This document shows, piece after piece, positions 1 through 6,367 of a stretch of 11,993 nt of DNA (positions are counted from its first letter, which is position 1; the number at the start of each line of letters is the position of its first letter). The notes under the pieces were generated by a model. The model saw nothing but the letters and a program-made list of their open reading frames with translations, was not told the origin of the DNA and did no database searches. The stretch is from Gammaproteobacteria bacterium (GTDB lineage Bacteria; Pseudomonadota; Gammaproteobacteria; Granulosicoccales; Granulosicoccaceae), in contig JAGRHW010000078.1 of assembly GCA_020444765.1 (NCBI GenBank), forward strand, positions 1 to 11,993. Direction: 5' to 3'. The position numbers and the translations under genes were made by a program.

Positions 1-893
1 ATGTCGGCACCAATGCCGAGATCGTGCTCGGAAACCGGGATCGCCTGCTGGCGGCCTCCAGTCCGACCGGCCCGGCGTTTGAAGGCGCGCAGATCAGCTG
101 CGGCCAGCGGGCCGCCAGCGGCGCGATAGAGCGGGTGCGCATCGACCGACAGACATTCGAACCGAGGTTTCGCGTGATCGGTTGCGAGCTCTGGTCGGAT
201 GAGCCGGGCTTTGCCGAAGCGACGGCGGCTATCGGGGTCAGCGGTGTCTGCGGCTCAGGGATTATCGAGGTAATTGCCGAACTGTATCTGGCCGGCGTGA
301 TCAACCGGGACGGCGTGATCATGCCGCCGGCCGGGAAATCCTCGCGGATCATCGCCGACGGCCGTACCTATGCCTATCTGCTGCATGAACAGGACGGCGT
401 GGTGCTGAAAATCACTCAGAACGATGTGCGGGCGATTCAGCTTGCCAAGGCGGCGCTCTACGCCGGCATAAAACTGCTTATGGATCATCTGGGGATTTCG
501 CGGCCGGACAAAATCCTTATCGCCGGGGCCTTCGGCAGCCATATCGATGCCCGCTATGCGATGGTGCTCGGCCTGATTCCGGACTGCCGCCTGTCAAACG
601 TCATTTCGATCGGTAATGCTGCCGGGACCGGCGCCAGGATTGCGTTAATGGATCACAAGGAGCGCAGGCTGATCGAGTCCGTGCTGCGCCAGGTGGAAAA
701 AATAGAAACCGCCATCGAGCCGCGGTTTCAGGAACATTTTGTCGAGGCAATGGCGATTCCGCACAAAACCGATTCTTTTGAGATGCTGCGAAAAGAGCTG
801 AGTCTGCCGGAAACTACAGGCAGTGATGAAGGTCGGGAACAGCGTTCTGCCGGCCGGCCGGGCGCCAGGCGTCGGCGCAAAAAATCAGCTTAA
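1..893 (+). CDS. ASKHA-domain reductive activator of corrinoid proteins (DUF4445/RACo-like), 5'-truncated by window edge
   Basis: The reading frame is open from base 3 to a TAA at 891-893, and a conserved VGTNAEIVLGNRD stretch lies before any usable start. The gene therefore begins left of the window, and the GTG at 24 is internal. The 296 visible residues carry ASKHA hallmarks: the GTN phosphate-loop motif at bases 6-14, TGPAFEGA just after it, GVCGSG at about 243-260, AGAFG at 522-536 and GNAAGTGA at 612-635. This is the C-terminal part of RACo/RamA-like proteins. Known members use ATP and an N-terminal 2Fe-2S ferredoxin domain (outside this window) to reduce inactive Co(II) corrinoid proteins to Co(I), so that methyltransferases can restart. 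The tail is strongly basic (RRRRKK) and probably disordered. It is convergent with the GlxA-family regulator and overlaps it by 9 bp. Family assignment is firm; the particular methyl donor is inferred only from context. Confidence 0.88.
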   Translation, partial: VGTNAEIVLGNRDRLLAASSPTGPAFEGAQISCGQRAASGAIERVRIDRQTFEPRFRVIGCELWSDEPGFAEATAAIGVSGVCGSGIIEVIAELYLAGVINRDGVIMPPAGKSSRIIADGRTYAYLLHEQDGVVLKITQNDVRAIQLAKAALYAGIKLLMDHLGISRPDKILIAGAFGSHIDARYAMVLGLIPDCRLSNVISIGNAAGTGARIALMDHKERRLIESVLRQVEKIETAIEPRFQEHFVEAMAIPHKTDSFEMLRKELSLPETTGSDEGREQRSAGRPGARRRRKKSA

Positions 894-1892
894 GCCAACT
901 CCGGTAGCAGGCTGGACCTTGCCGGCCTGGTGCAGGCGTCTTTCATCGCGTGGCGGTATGCCGAAATAATCCCGGTAACACTTGCTGAAATGCGGCGAGG
1001 AAATAAAACCGCAGGCCAGCGCCACATCGACGATGGATTTATTGGTCTGCAACAATAACTGCCGGGCGCGGGTCAGGCGCAGCTCCAGGTAGTAGCGGGT
1101 CGGCACGCAGTTGAGGTATTTCTTGAACAGTCTTTCCAGCTGGCGCCGCGAGATGCCGACATAACCGGATAATTCATCGAGGCTCATCGGTTCTTCGAGA
1201 TTTGCCTCCATCAGCGTCACGGCTTCGGTGAGTTTCGGCTGACTGGTTCCGAGATGCATGCGCAGCGGGGTTCTTTGCCGGTCGTTGTGTCCGCGCATGC
1301 GGTCACAAATGAGCACTTCGGATATTTTGCAGGCCAGATCGGCGCCCTGTTGTTCACGGATGATATTGAGCATCATGTCGATCGGCGAGGTGCCGCCGGC
1401 ACAGGTGTAGCGGTCGCGGTCGACCTCGAACAGATCACTGGTGAAGTTGACCCGCGGAAATTCCTCGCGGACGCTGGCCATGTTTTCCCAGTGTATGGTT
1501 GCGCGGTAGCCGTCCAGCAAGCCGGCCTTGGCAAGAAGGTAGGCGCCGGTACAGAGTGCGCCGAGATTGATTTTTTCACGGGCAAGTTTCTTAAGGGACA
1601 GCTCGAGCGGGCGGGACCAGTTTTCCTCGATATACAGGCCGCCGCATACCATCAGGGTATCAAGTTGTTTCTGCTCATCCAGCTTGCCGTCCGGTATGAC
1701 TTGCATACCGCAGCTGGCCGGAGTTGGAGTACCGTCCAGTGTCAGGATTTTCCAGTCGTAGATTGTTCTGCCGAACTCACGATTGGCCAGGCGCAAGGAC
1801 TCGACAGCCGAGGAAAATGCGATGCTGGAATAATTCGGCAATAGCAGGAAACCATAATGCTGCGTTGCATATTCGGAATTGGCTGATGGCAT
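885..1892 (-). CDS. GlxA-family transcriptional regulator (DJ-1/PfpI-like domain plus AraC HTH)
   Basis: This 335-residue protein has the two-domain layout of GlxA-type AraC regulators. Residues about 12-195 form a class-I glutamine-amidotransferase-like (DJ-1/PfpI) domain with GALCTGAYLLAKAGLLDG around Cys114 and the family signature TIHWE at 132-136. Residues about 222-320 form the AraC DNA-binding domain, with helix-turn-helix segments near 237-260 (LDELSGYVGISRRQLERLF) and 285-311 (IVDVALACGF...HFSKCYRDYFGIPP). The family includes GbdR and CdhR, which respond to glycine betaine and carnitine breakdown. Lying against a corrinoid activator, this one plausibly controls a methylated-amine demethylation cluster; that role is inference. 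The ATG at 1890-1892 has only a weak Shine-Dalgarno sequence, but a good sigma70-like promoter lies about 35-60 bp upstream. The stop codon overlaps the 3' end of the convergent activator gene. Confidence 0.93.
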   Translation of the reverse strand: MPSANSEYATQHYGFLLLPNYSSIAFSSAVESLRLANREFGRTIYDWKILTLDGTPTPASCGMQVIPDGKLDEQKQLDTLMVCGGLYIEENWSRPLELSLKKLAREKINLGALCTGAYLLAKAGLLDGYRATIHWENMASVREEFPRVNFTSDLFEVDRDRYTCAGGTSPIDMMLNIIREQQGADLACKISEVLICDRMRGHNDRQRTPLRMHLGTSQPKLTEAVTLMEANLEEPMSLDELSGYVGISRRQLERLFKKYLNCVPTRYYLELRLTRARQLLLQTNKSIVDVALACGFISSPHFSKCYRDYFGIPPRDERRLHQAGKVQPATGVGLS

Positions 1893-1922
1893 GGAACCCG
1901 GATCGTTTTACTGGCCAGATTG

Positions 1923-1947
1923 CGACAATATAACGCAACTTTTGTCG
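1923..1947. promoter_or_regulatory. possible operator dyad over the GlxA-regulator promoter
   Basis: CGACAA (1923-1928) and TTGTCG (1942-1947) form a perfect 6-bp inverted repeat separated by 13 bp, so half-site centres are 19 bp apart. The left arm overlaps the -10 element and the right arm lies in the promoter spacer. That placement suits a repressor or autoregulation. AraC-type proteins often bind direct rather than inverted repeats, so the binding factor is unknown. Confidence 0.3.
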
Positions 1948-1954
1948 TTGTCAC
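1927..1954 (-). promoter_or_regulatory. sigma70-like promoter of the GlxA-family regulator
   Basis: Read on the minus strand, GTGACA (1954-1949, five of six bases matching the -35 consensus) is followed by a 16-bp spacer and TATATT (1932-1927, five of six matching the -10). Initiation would fall near 1920, giving a leader of about 30 nt before the ATG at 1892. Spacing and orientation fit the regulator gene. No other equally good promoter is visible in the 270-bp gap. Confidence 0.55.
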
Positions 1955-2117
1955 ATAAAAAAATCACCGTCAGACCGGTGTTGTGTTTTATGTGTAATCA
2001 GGGCTTGTAAAATGGTTTTTTGCTGCACCAGCGTGATGAGCCGCATGGTGTTATACGATGTGTGAAAAGGCCGGGCCGGTTTCCGGGGGGAAACGCGGTT
2101 AAGAAAGCGGAAAAAGC

Positions 2118-2160
2118 CATCAGCAAAAAAACGCCATGAATGACGTTTTTTGTGCTGATG
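2118..2160 (-). terminator. Rho-independent terminator of the HDOD-GGDEF gene
   Basis: Arms at 2118-2133 and 2144-2160 pair almost completely with a 10-nt loop and one bulge; the outer CATCAGC/GCTGATG pairs are perfect. On the minus strand the stem is followed by GGCTTTTTCCG, giving a run of five T two bases past the stem. The hairpin starts only 4 nt after the stop codon of the HDOD-GGDEF gene, which it probably serves. It separates that gene from the GlxA-family gene, which has its own promoter. Confidence 0.6.
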
Positions 2161-2164
2161 CAGG

Positions 2165-3706
2165 CTATCCGGCCAGCCTTTTCGGACTTGCCCGATCGTC
2201 GGGTTCGTACATGCAATATTGATTGCGGCCGTTTTGTTTGGCCCGGTAGACGGCTTCGTCAGCATTGCTGATCAGTTGTGACCAGTCTTTATAGCTTTTT
2301 TCGCCATAACAAACAGCGGCGCCTGCTGATACGGTCTGGTGGATGACTTCACCGCTCGACAGCGTTACCGGATTTTCGTTGAAAAACTGAATAATCCGCT
2401 CACAGGCTATCTCAGTGCCGGCCTTGTCAATACCCGGCAGCAGGATGGTAAATTCCTCGCCACCGTAGCGCGAGACGATATCGCTGTCGCGCATGCAATC
2501 AAGCAATACTTTTGCGGAATGGATCAGCACATCGTCGCCGGCTTTGTGTCCATAGGTGTCATTGATCGCCTTGAAGTGATCCAGATCCACGAAAATCAAA
2601 CCCAGCGGCCATTCGTATTTTTTGGAATTCTCAAATTCCTGCTTGATGCATTGATCAAAATGGCGACGATTGAACAGTTTTGTCAGGGCGTCATGGCGGC
2701 TGACAATTTCCAGTTCTCTCGCCTGGGTTTTTAATTCCTTGGCTTCTTCGTGCAGGGTTTCCGTCTCGCGGATTTTGCTCAGGTTTCTGAGAATCAGAAT
2801 TTCCTTGGCCTGATCGGAAATGGATTCGAGCAGCTGCTTGTCGCCAAGCTCGATATCGAACATATTCGCCATCATTTCAAAATTGCTCGATACGGACTCG
2901 ATGATCTGGTTGTATTCCGAGCGCTCGAGCTTGATGACTTTTTCGACCTGATTGATCGAGTTGAAAATCGCGCTTTCGATGTCATTGGCGACGAAGATAT
3001 CCGCCAGCAGACAGGACGCGCTGACACACCGGGAGATGTCTTCGATATCACCAACGCTTTCGTTGATCAAGGCCAGATGACTGTTGGAGATCGGCTTGAT
3101 GATTGCGTCGGGGATATTCCATTCGCCAAGCAGCCAGGAGCCGACACTGCTGTGGTCTATGCCAAGGACTTCAATTTCCCTGTGGAGCAAGGCTTCGTGA
3201 CTGGTCTGCTCCTTGTCCAGGCCCTGATACAGGGTGGGCATGGCCTTGTCCAGCGCGAGCACGCCGATGTCCTGCAACAGGCCGATTAAAAACAAACTGT
3301 CTTTTGAAGCCTTGCCAATGTGTTGACCGAATTCCTGACAGAGCAGGGCCGAGGCAAGCGAACGTTTCCAGTAGAGGTTGTAGTCAAGTCCGGAGTTTTT
3401 CGTGCTGCTACTGGATTGCTTCAGCGAAAAACTCAGTGCGATATTGAGTGTACCCTCTATACCGAACAGCGTGATTGCCTGCCACAGGTTTTCGATTTTA
3501 CGTTGTCGCGCGTAGAGCGGCGAGTTGGCCATACGCAACAGTTTCGCGCTCAACGCGGGATCTATGCTGACGGCGTCCGCTACATCACCGAGTGTCGAGG
3601 AGGTTGACGAACTCAGTTCGATGATGCGGCTTGCAACGGCCGGCGGGCTGGGTAGATTTGTGCACCCACGCAAGAGTTTTAGTAAGCTGTCGTCCATTGA
3701 TGGCAT
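2165..3706 (-). CDS. HDOD-GGDEF diguanylate cyclase
   Basis: This 513-residue protein has no evident membrane segment. Residues about 12-215 are an HDOD domain, with the family stretch DPALSAKLLRMANSPLY at 49-65. The HD pair is degenerate: the expected LLHDIG reads LLQDIG at 143-148, so phosphohydrolase activity is unlikely. A helical, probably coiled-coil linker (about 255-335) leads to a GGDEF domain at about 335-500. Its active-site motif is RYGGEEF (GGEEF at 415-419), and the DLDHF and NDTYGHKAGDD motifs are intact. An RxxD inhibitory site (RDSD, 406-409) lies exactly five residues upstream of GGEEF. It should therefore make c-di-GMP from GTP with product feedback. The gene is divergent from the EAL-HDOD gene. 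Two ATG codons (3706 and 3697) are possible starts and neither has a clear Shine-Dalgarno sequence; the longer is given. Confidence 0.93.
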   Translation of the reverse strand: MPSMDDSLLKLLRGCTNLPSPPAVASRIIELSSSTSSTLGDVADAVSIDPALSAKLLRMANSPLYARQRKIENLWQAITLFGIEGTLNIALSFSLKQSSSSTKNSGLDYNLYWKRSLASALLCQEFGQHIGKASKDSLFLIGLLQDIGVLALDKAMPTLYQGLDKEQTSHEALLHREIEVLGIDHSSVGSWLLGEWNIPDAIIKPISNSHLALINESVGDIEDISRCVSASCLLADIFVANDIESAIFNSINQVEKVIKLERSEYNQIIESVSSNFEMMANMFDIELGDKQLLESISDQAKEILILRNLSKIRETETLHEEAKELKTQARELEIVSRHDALTKLFNRRHFDQCIKQEFENSKKYEWPLGLIFVDLDHFKAINDTYGHKAGDDVLIHSAKVLLDCMRDSDIVSRYGGEEFTILLPGIDKAGTEIACERIIQFFNENPVTLSSGEVIHQTVSAGAAVCYGEKSYKDWSQLISNADEAVYRAKQNGRNQYCMYEPDDRASPKRLAG

Positions 3707-3722
3707 ACCAGTTTTTGAAAGT

Positions 3723-3728
3723 ATTATA
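3723..3728 (-). promoter_or_regulatory. candidate -10 element for the HDOD-GGDEF gene
   Basis: The minus strand reads a perfect TATAAT here, placing initiation near 3716, about 10-20 nt before the two candidate ATG codons. The matching -35 region around 3746-3752 is poor. A perfect TTGACA occurs at 3791-3786 on the same strand but is too far upstream to pair with this -10 and has no good -10 of its own. The promoter may be activator-dependent, or this may be a chance match. Confidence 0.35.
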
Positions 3729-3976
3729 AATTATGCTCTTTTAACGACCGAATACTGAGGTTCCTTGAGTGAAAGCCTGCTGTTTTGTCAAGATATTATT
3801 TTTGGTCCTGCAGACTGCCGTTATAAAAGGAAGCAAATGAACGCCGTTAAAATTTTGAACAACCCCTCATGAAAACATTACAGTTGAGGAGGCGATAAGC
3901 CGATATCCACATCAGAATGAACATATAGATACGGTCCGGGTTGACAAAATCAGTTACTGCCCGTGATTGCTGAAAA

Positions 3977-4001
3977 CTCCGCAGCGCAGGAAGCGCCGGA
4001 G
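3977..4001 (+). promoter_or_regulatory. leader stem-loop with GGA in the loop, CsrA/RsmA-like
   Basis: CTCCG (3977-3981) pairs with CGGAG (3997-4001) and GCGC (3984-3987) with GCGC (3993-3996), with a 2-nt CA bulge. This gives nine pairs closing the loop AGGAA (3988-3992). A second GGA lies in the Shine-Dalgarno sequence at 4016-4018, 11 nt before the EAL-HDOD ATG. A GGA displayed in a hairpin loop plus a second GGA over the ribosome site is the arrangement CsrA/RsmA proteins recognise in known targets. Binding here is inference. Confidence 0.4.
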
Positions 4002-4029
4002 CCAAAATTTATAAAGGAACTATCCCGTC

Positions 4030-5241
4030 ATGCCAGAATTCTTTATTGGAAGACAACCGATCCTCGATCGCAATCTCAAACTGCATGCTTACGAGCTGTT
4101 GTTCCGTTCCGGTGAAAAAAATGACTCTTCTGGCAGTCTGGATGATGACTCTGCGACTTCGCAGGTACTGATTACCGCGTTTACCGAAATCGGCCTGGAG
4201 AAACTGGTCGGCAACCGTCTCGCCTTCGTCAACCTGCCTTACAAGTTTATCTGTAATCCGGATCTGTTGCCGATGAGTCCGGAACAGGTGGTGCTGGAAG
4301 TCCTCGAGACGGTAACGATTGACCAACACAGCGTCGAAGGTATAAAGAAACTGGCGGAGCTGGGTTTTACCATTGCGCTGGATGACTTTATCTATAGTTC
4401 TGAATATGACGCGGTTTTACCTTATATCAGTCTGATCAAGCTCGATATCACGCAAATTGAACGGGATAAATGGGCTGAACAAATCTCTGCATTGCGCCAG
4501 TATGGTTGTCAGATCCTGGCCGAAAAAGTCGAGACCGAAGAAGATTTCCAGGCTCTTAAAGCGCTGGAAGTGGATTATTATCAGGGCTATTTTTTCGCTA
4601 AACCGAAGATTATTTCCGGCAAACGGATCTCTTCAAACAAGCTGATGTTGTTGCAGACATTGGCGAAAATCAATGACCCGAATACCGATATCGACGTACT
4701 GCAGGACCTGATCAGCAAGGATGTCGGCATCAGTGTCAAATCACTCAATTATGTCAACTCGGCGGCCAGTGGCTTGAACCGCAAAGTGGAATCGATCCGC
4801 GAAGCCATTTTGTACCTGGGACGCCAGACTATCCGCAGCTGGGTAACCCTGTTTGTCATGGCGAGCGTCGATGACAAACCCGATGAGTTAATGAGTATGG
4901 CCCTGGTACGCGCCAAATTCTGCGAGCTGGTGGCCCGCGTTGCAGAACTTGAAGGTAAGGACTCGTATTTTACGGTCGGCCTGTTTTCGATACTCGACTC
5001 CCTGCTCGATGCGCCGCTTGAAGAGGTTATCGAATCGATGGCCCTGACCGGCGAGATGCGCGACGCGCTGGTCAGCCACACAGGCGATAAGGGCCTGGCG
5101 CTGCGCTGCGCGATGGATCTTGAGTACGGGTTCGCTGATGGTCTTTCGTTCAGGGATCTTGATGAGTTGACAATTTCCGACCTTCATCTGGAAGCGATGC
5201 GCTGGGCGGACGTTTCCATGCAGGAACTGGGTTTGTCATAA
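4030..5241 (+). CDS. EAL-HDOD protein (YuxH/CdgJ-like, COG3434 type)
   Basis: This 403-residue cytoplasmic protein opens with the family signature FIGRQPILDRNLKLHAYELLFRS. Residues 1-195 are an EAL-like domain. EAL reads ELL (22-24), but other acidic or metal positions look kept: N68, E90/E93, D118-D119, K137, E165/E168 and Q185 in YYQGYFFAKP. Loop 6 reads DDFIYSSEY instead of DDFGTGYSS, as is usual for this family, so phosphodiesterase activity is doubtful. Residues about 200-395 are an HDOD domain whose HD pair is lost (GLFSILDSLL at 317-326). Relatives such as Vibrio CdgJ affect motility and c-di-GMP-linked behaviour. The start is supported by AAGGA 11 nt upstream. The gene is divergent from HDOD-GGDEF and convergent with the downstream HDOD gene. 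No clear terminator is visible in the 230-bp gap after it. Confidence 0.92.
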   Translation: MPEFFIGRQPILDRNLKLHAYELLFRSGEKNDSSGSLDDDSATSQVLITAFTEIGLEKLVGNRLAFVNLPYKFICNPDLLPMSPEQVVLEVLETVTIDQHSVEGIKKLAELGFTIALDDFIYSSEYDAVLPYISLIKLDITQIERDKWAEQISALRQYGCQILAEKVETEEDFQALKALEVDYYQGYFFAKPKIISGKRISSNKLMLLQTLAKINDPNTDIDVLQDLISKDVGISVKSLNYVNSAASGLNRKVESIREAILYLGRQTIRSWVTLFVMASVDDKPDELMSMALVRAKFCELVARVAELEGKDSYFTVGLFSILDSLLDAPLEEVIESMALTGEMRDALVSHTGDKGLALRCAMDLEYGFADGLSFRDLDELTISDLHLEAMRWADVSMQELGLS

Positions 5242-5471
5242 ACCCAGGTACCTCCCTTCAACGGTATCCGATGTCTGCCCGGATGCTGTCCTGATCCACG
5301 CGTAAAAGTAATCCTTCGGGAAGAATCTTCGCGCGCCTGTCCGGCATCCTGTTGTCGAAACAGACGGGTCAGGCGTCAGGATTGTATTATATTCAGATAA
5401 AGGTTAACCGGGCCGACCCCTGTCAGCTGCATTGCAGTCAGCGGACGTATGATACACTTCCGCACAGCTGT

Positions 5472-6365
5472 TCAGGCCGCCGAAAGAAAGGCCTCGACCA
5501 TTTTACTGCTGTCTTCGAGTTTATCCGTCAGTCTTGCGATGATGGTGTCAAGCTGATCCGCTTGTAAACCAAGTCTGTCAATCCGCTCGTCATCGAAGGT
5601 CTTGAGAGTGTTCCCCTCCAGGGCGTAATCGACCAGGCGGGCCGCAAAACCGACTGTTGCGGCAATATCGGCATAGGGGCCATGGTAATCCGTGTCGTTG
5701 TGATACAACAGGGTAGCGGTCAAAATATCCGGAAACCCCCAGACCTGTGAAAGTCTTCCACTGACCATCGGATAACTCATACCGCAATGTTTCAGCAGGC
5801 CATCATTTACCGAAACAGTGGGGTCGAGCAGTGATTCATGCAAGGCCGCCGATGTTTGTAACGGTAGCCGGTCAGCCAGCCACAACATGCCGATATTGTG
5901 GATAATGCCGGCCGTATGAATGGTGGCCAGCAGCTCGGAGCCGATACTACGGGACTTAGTCGCCAGCAACTTTGCGGTATCCGCTACCATCAGGGCGCTC
6001 AGCCAGAACCTGTGGCTGTCGAAACCGTTGCAGCGCATTGGGTTGAACGGTGTTGCGATCGACAGAGCGAGGCTGATGCCACGAACCACCGATAATCCAA
6101 GTGTGGAGCAGGCAACAACAATGCTTGAAACGGGAACCACGGGGGCCGCCCAGGCCGAGTTTGAAAGAAACAGCAGGCGGCTGGAAATATCCGGATACCG
6201 GCTGATGATTTCGGTTATCTCGCGAAAGCCGATGGTCTCGTCCGTCATGGCTTTCAGGAGTTCGGGCATCCCCATTGCAAGTGCCGGAACCTGATCGCCG
6301 GGCATGATCAGATTCAGTGGAGATGACAATTGATTGTCCACGATAGAAAGCTTAGCTGCTGGCAT
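5472..6365 (-). CDS. stand-alone HDOD-domain protein
   Basis: This 297-residue protein is a single HDOD domain (about 22-250) with short extensions and no membrane segment. Recognisable parts are SRYPDISSRLLFLSNSAW (55-72, matching the DPALS..LL..ANSA pattern), the helix with WLSALMVAD (121-129), IIHNIGMLWLAD (154-165) and YHND (221-224). The usual HD pair reads H156-N157, so the metal site is broken and a scaffold or signalling role is more likely than hydrolysis. HDOD proteins are known as regulators in two-component and c-di-GMP pathways. The start ATG (6365) follows AAGGGGG embedded in the end of the upstream PAS-GGDEF-EAL gene, only 2 bp after its stop. The two are almost certainly co-transcribed and translationally coupled, suggesting a physical or functional partnership. 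Confidence 0.88.
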   Translation of the reverse strand: MPAAKLSIVDNQLSSPLNLIMPGDQVPALAMGMPELLKAMTDETIGFREITEIISRYPDISSRLLFLSNSAWAAPVVPVSSIVVACSTLGLSVVRGISLALSIATPFNPMRCNGFDSHRFWLSALMVADTAKLLATKSRSIGSELLATIHTAGIIHNIGMLWLADRLPLQTSAALHESLLDPTVSVNDGLLKHCGMSYPMVSGRLSQVWGFPDILTATLLYHNDTDYHGPYADIAATVGFAARLVDYALEGNTLKTFDDERIDRLGLQADQLDTIIARLTDKLEDSSKMVEAFLSAA

Positions 6366-6367
6366 CC

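Larger units (their letters stand above)
3707..4029. other. 323-bp divergent intergenic region
   Basis: This is the space between the divergent HDOD-GGDEF and EAL-HDOD genes. It holds the TATAAT near 3725 for the minus-strand gene, a TTGACA on the plus strand at 3941-3946 without a convincing -10, and a strong stem-loop at 3977-4001. It also holds the EAL-HDOD ribosome binding site AAGGA at 4014-4018, 11 nt from the ATG. An 11-codon reading frame (3837-3872, MNAVKILNNPS) follows an AGGAAG sequence. A GAGGAGG at 3886-3892 has no start codon at useful distance. No larger gene is supported. Confidence 0.6.

Noticed and set aside
24..26. GTG at 24 as start of the corrinoid activator
   Set aside because: The conserved VGTNAEI segment of the family precedes it in frame from base 3, so the gene begins outside the window.
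1254..1844. 196-codon plus-strand open frame
   Set aside because: It lies wholly antisense to the well-supported GlxA-family gene and its translation resembles no family. Other long frames opposite the GGDEF, EAL and ATPase genes were dropped for the same reason.
5242..5471. Terminator or small gene between the convergent EAL-HDOD and HDOD genes
   Set aside because: Only 4-5 bp stems without T runs were found, and the 71-codon frame at 5352-5567 runs antisense into the HDOD gene with no family resemblance.
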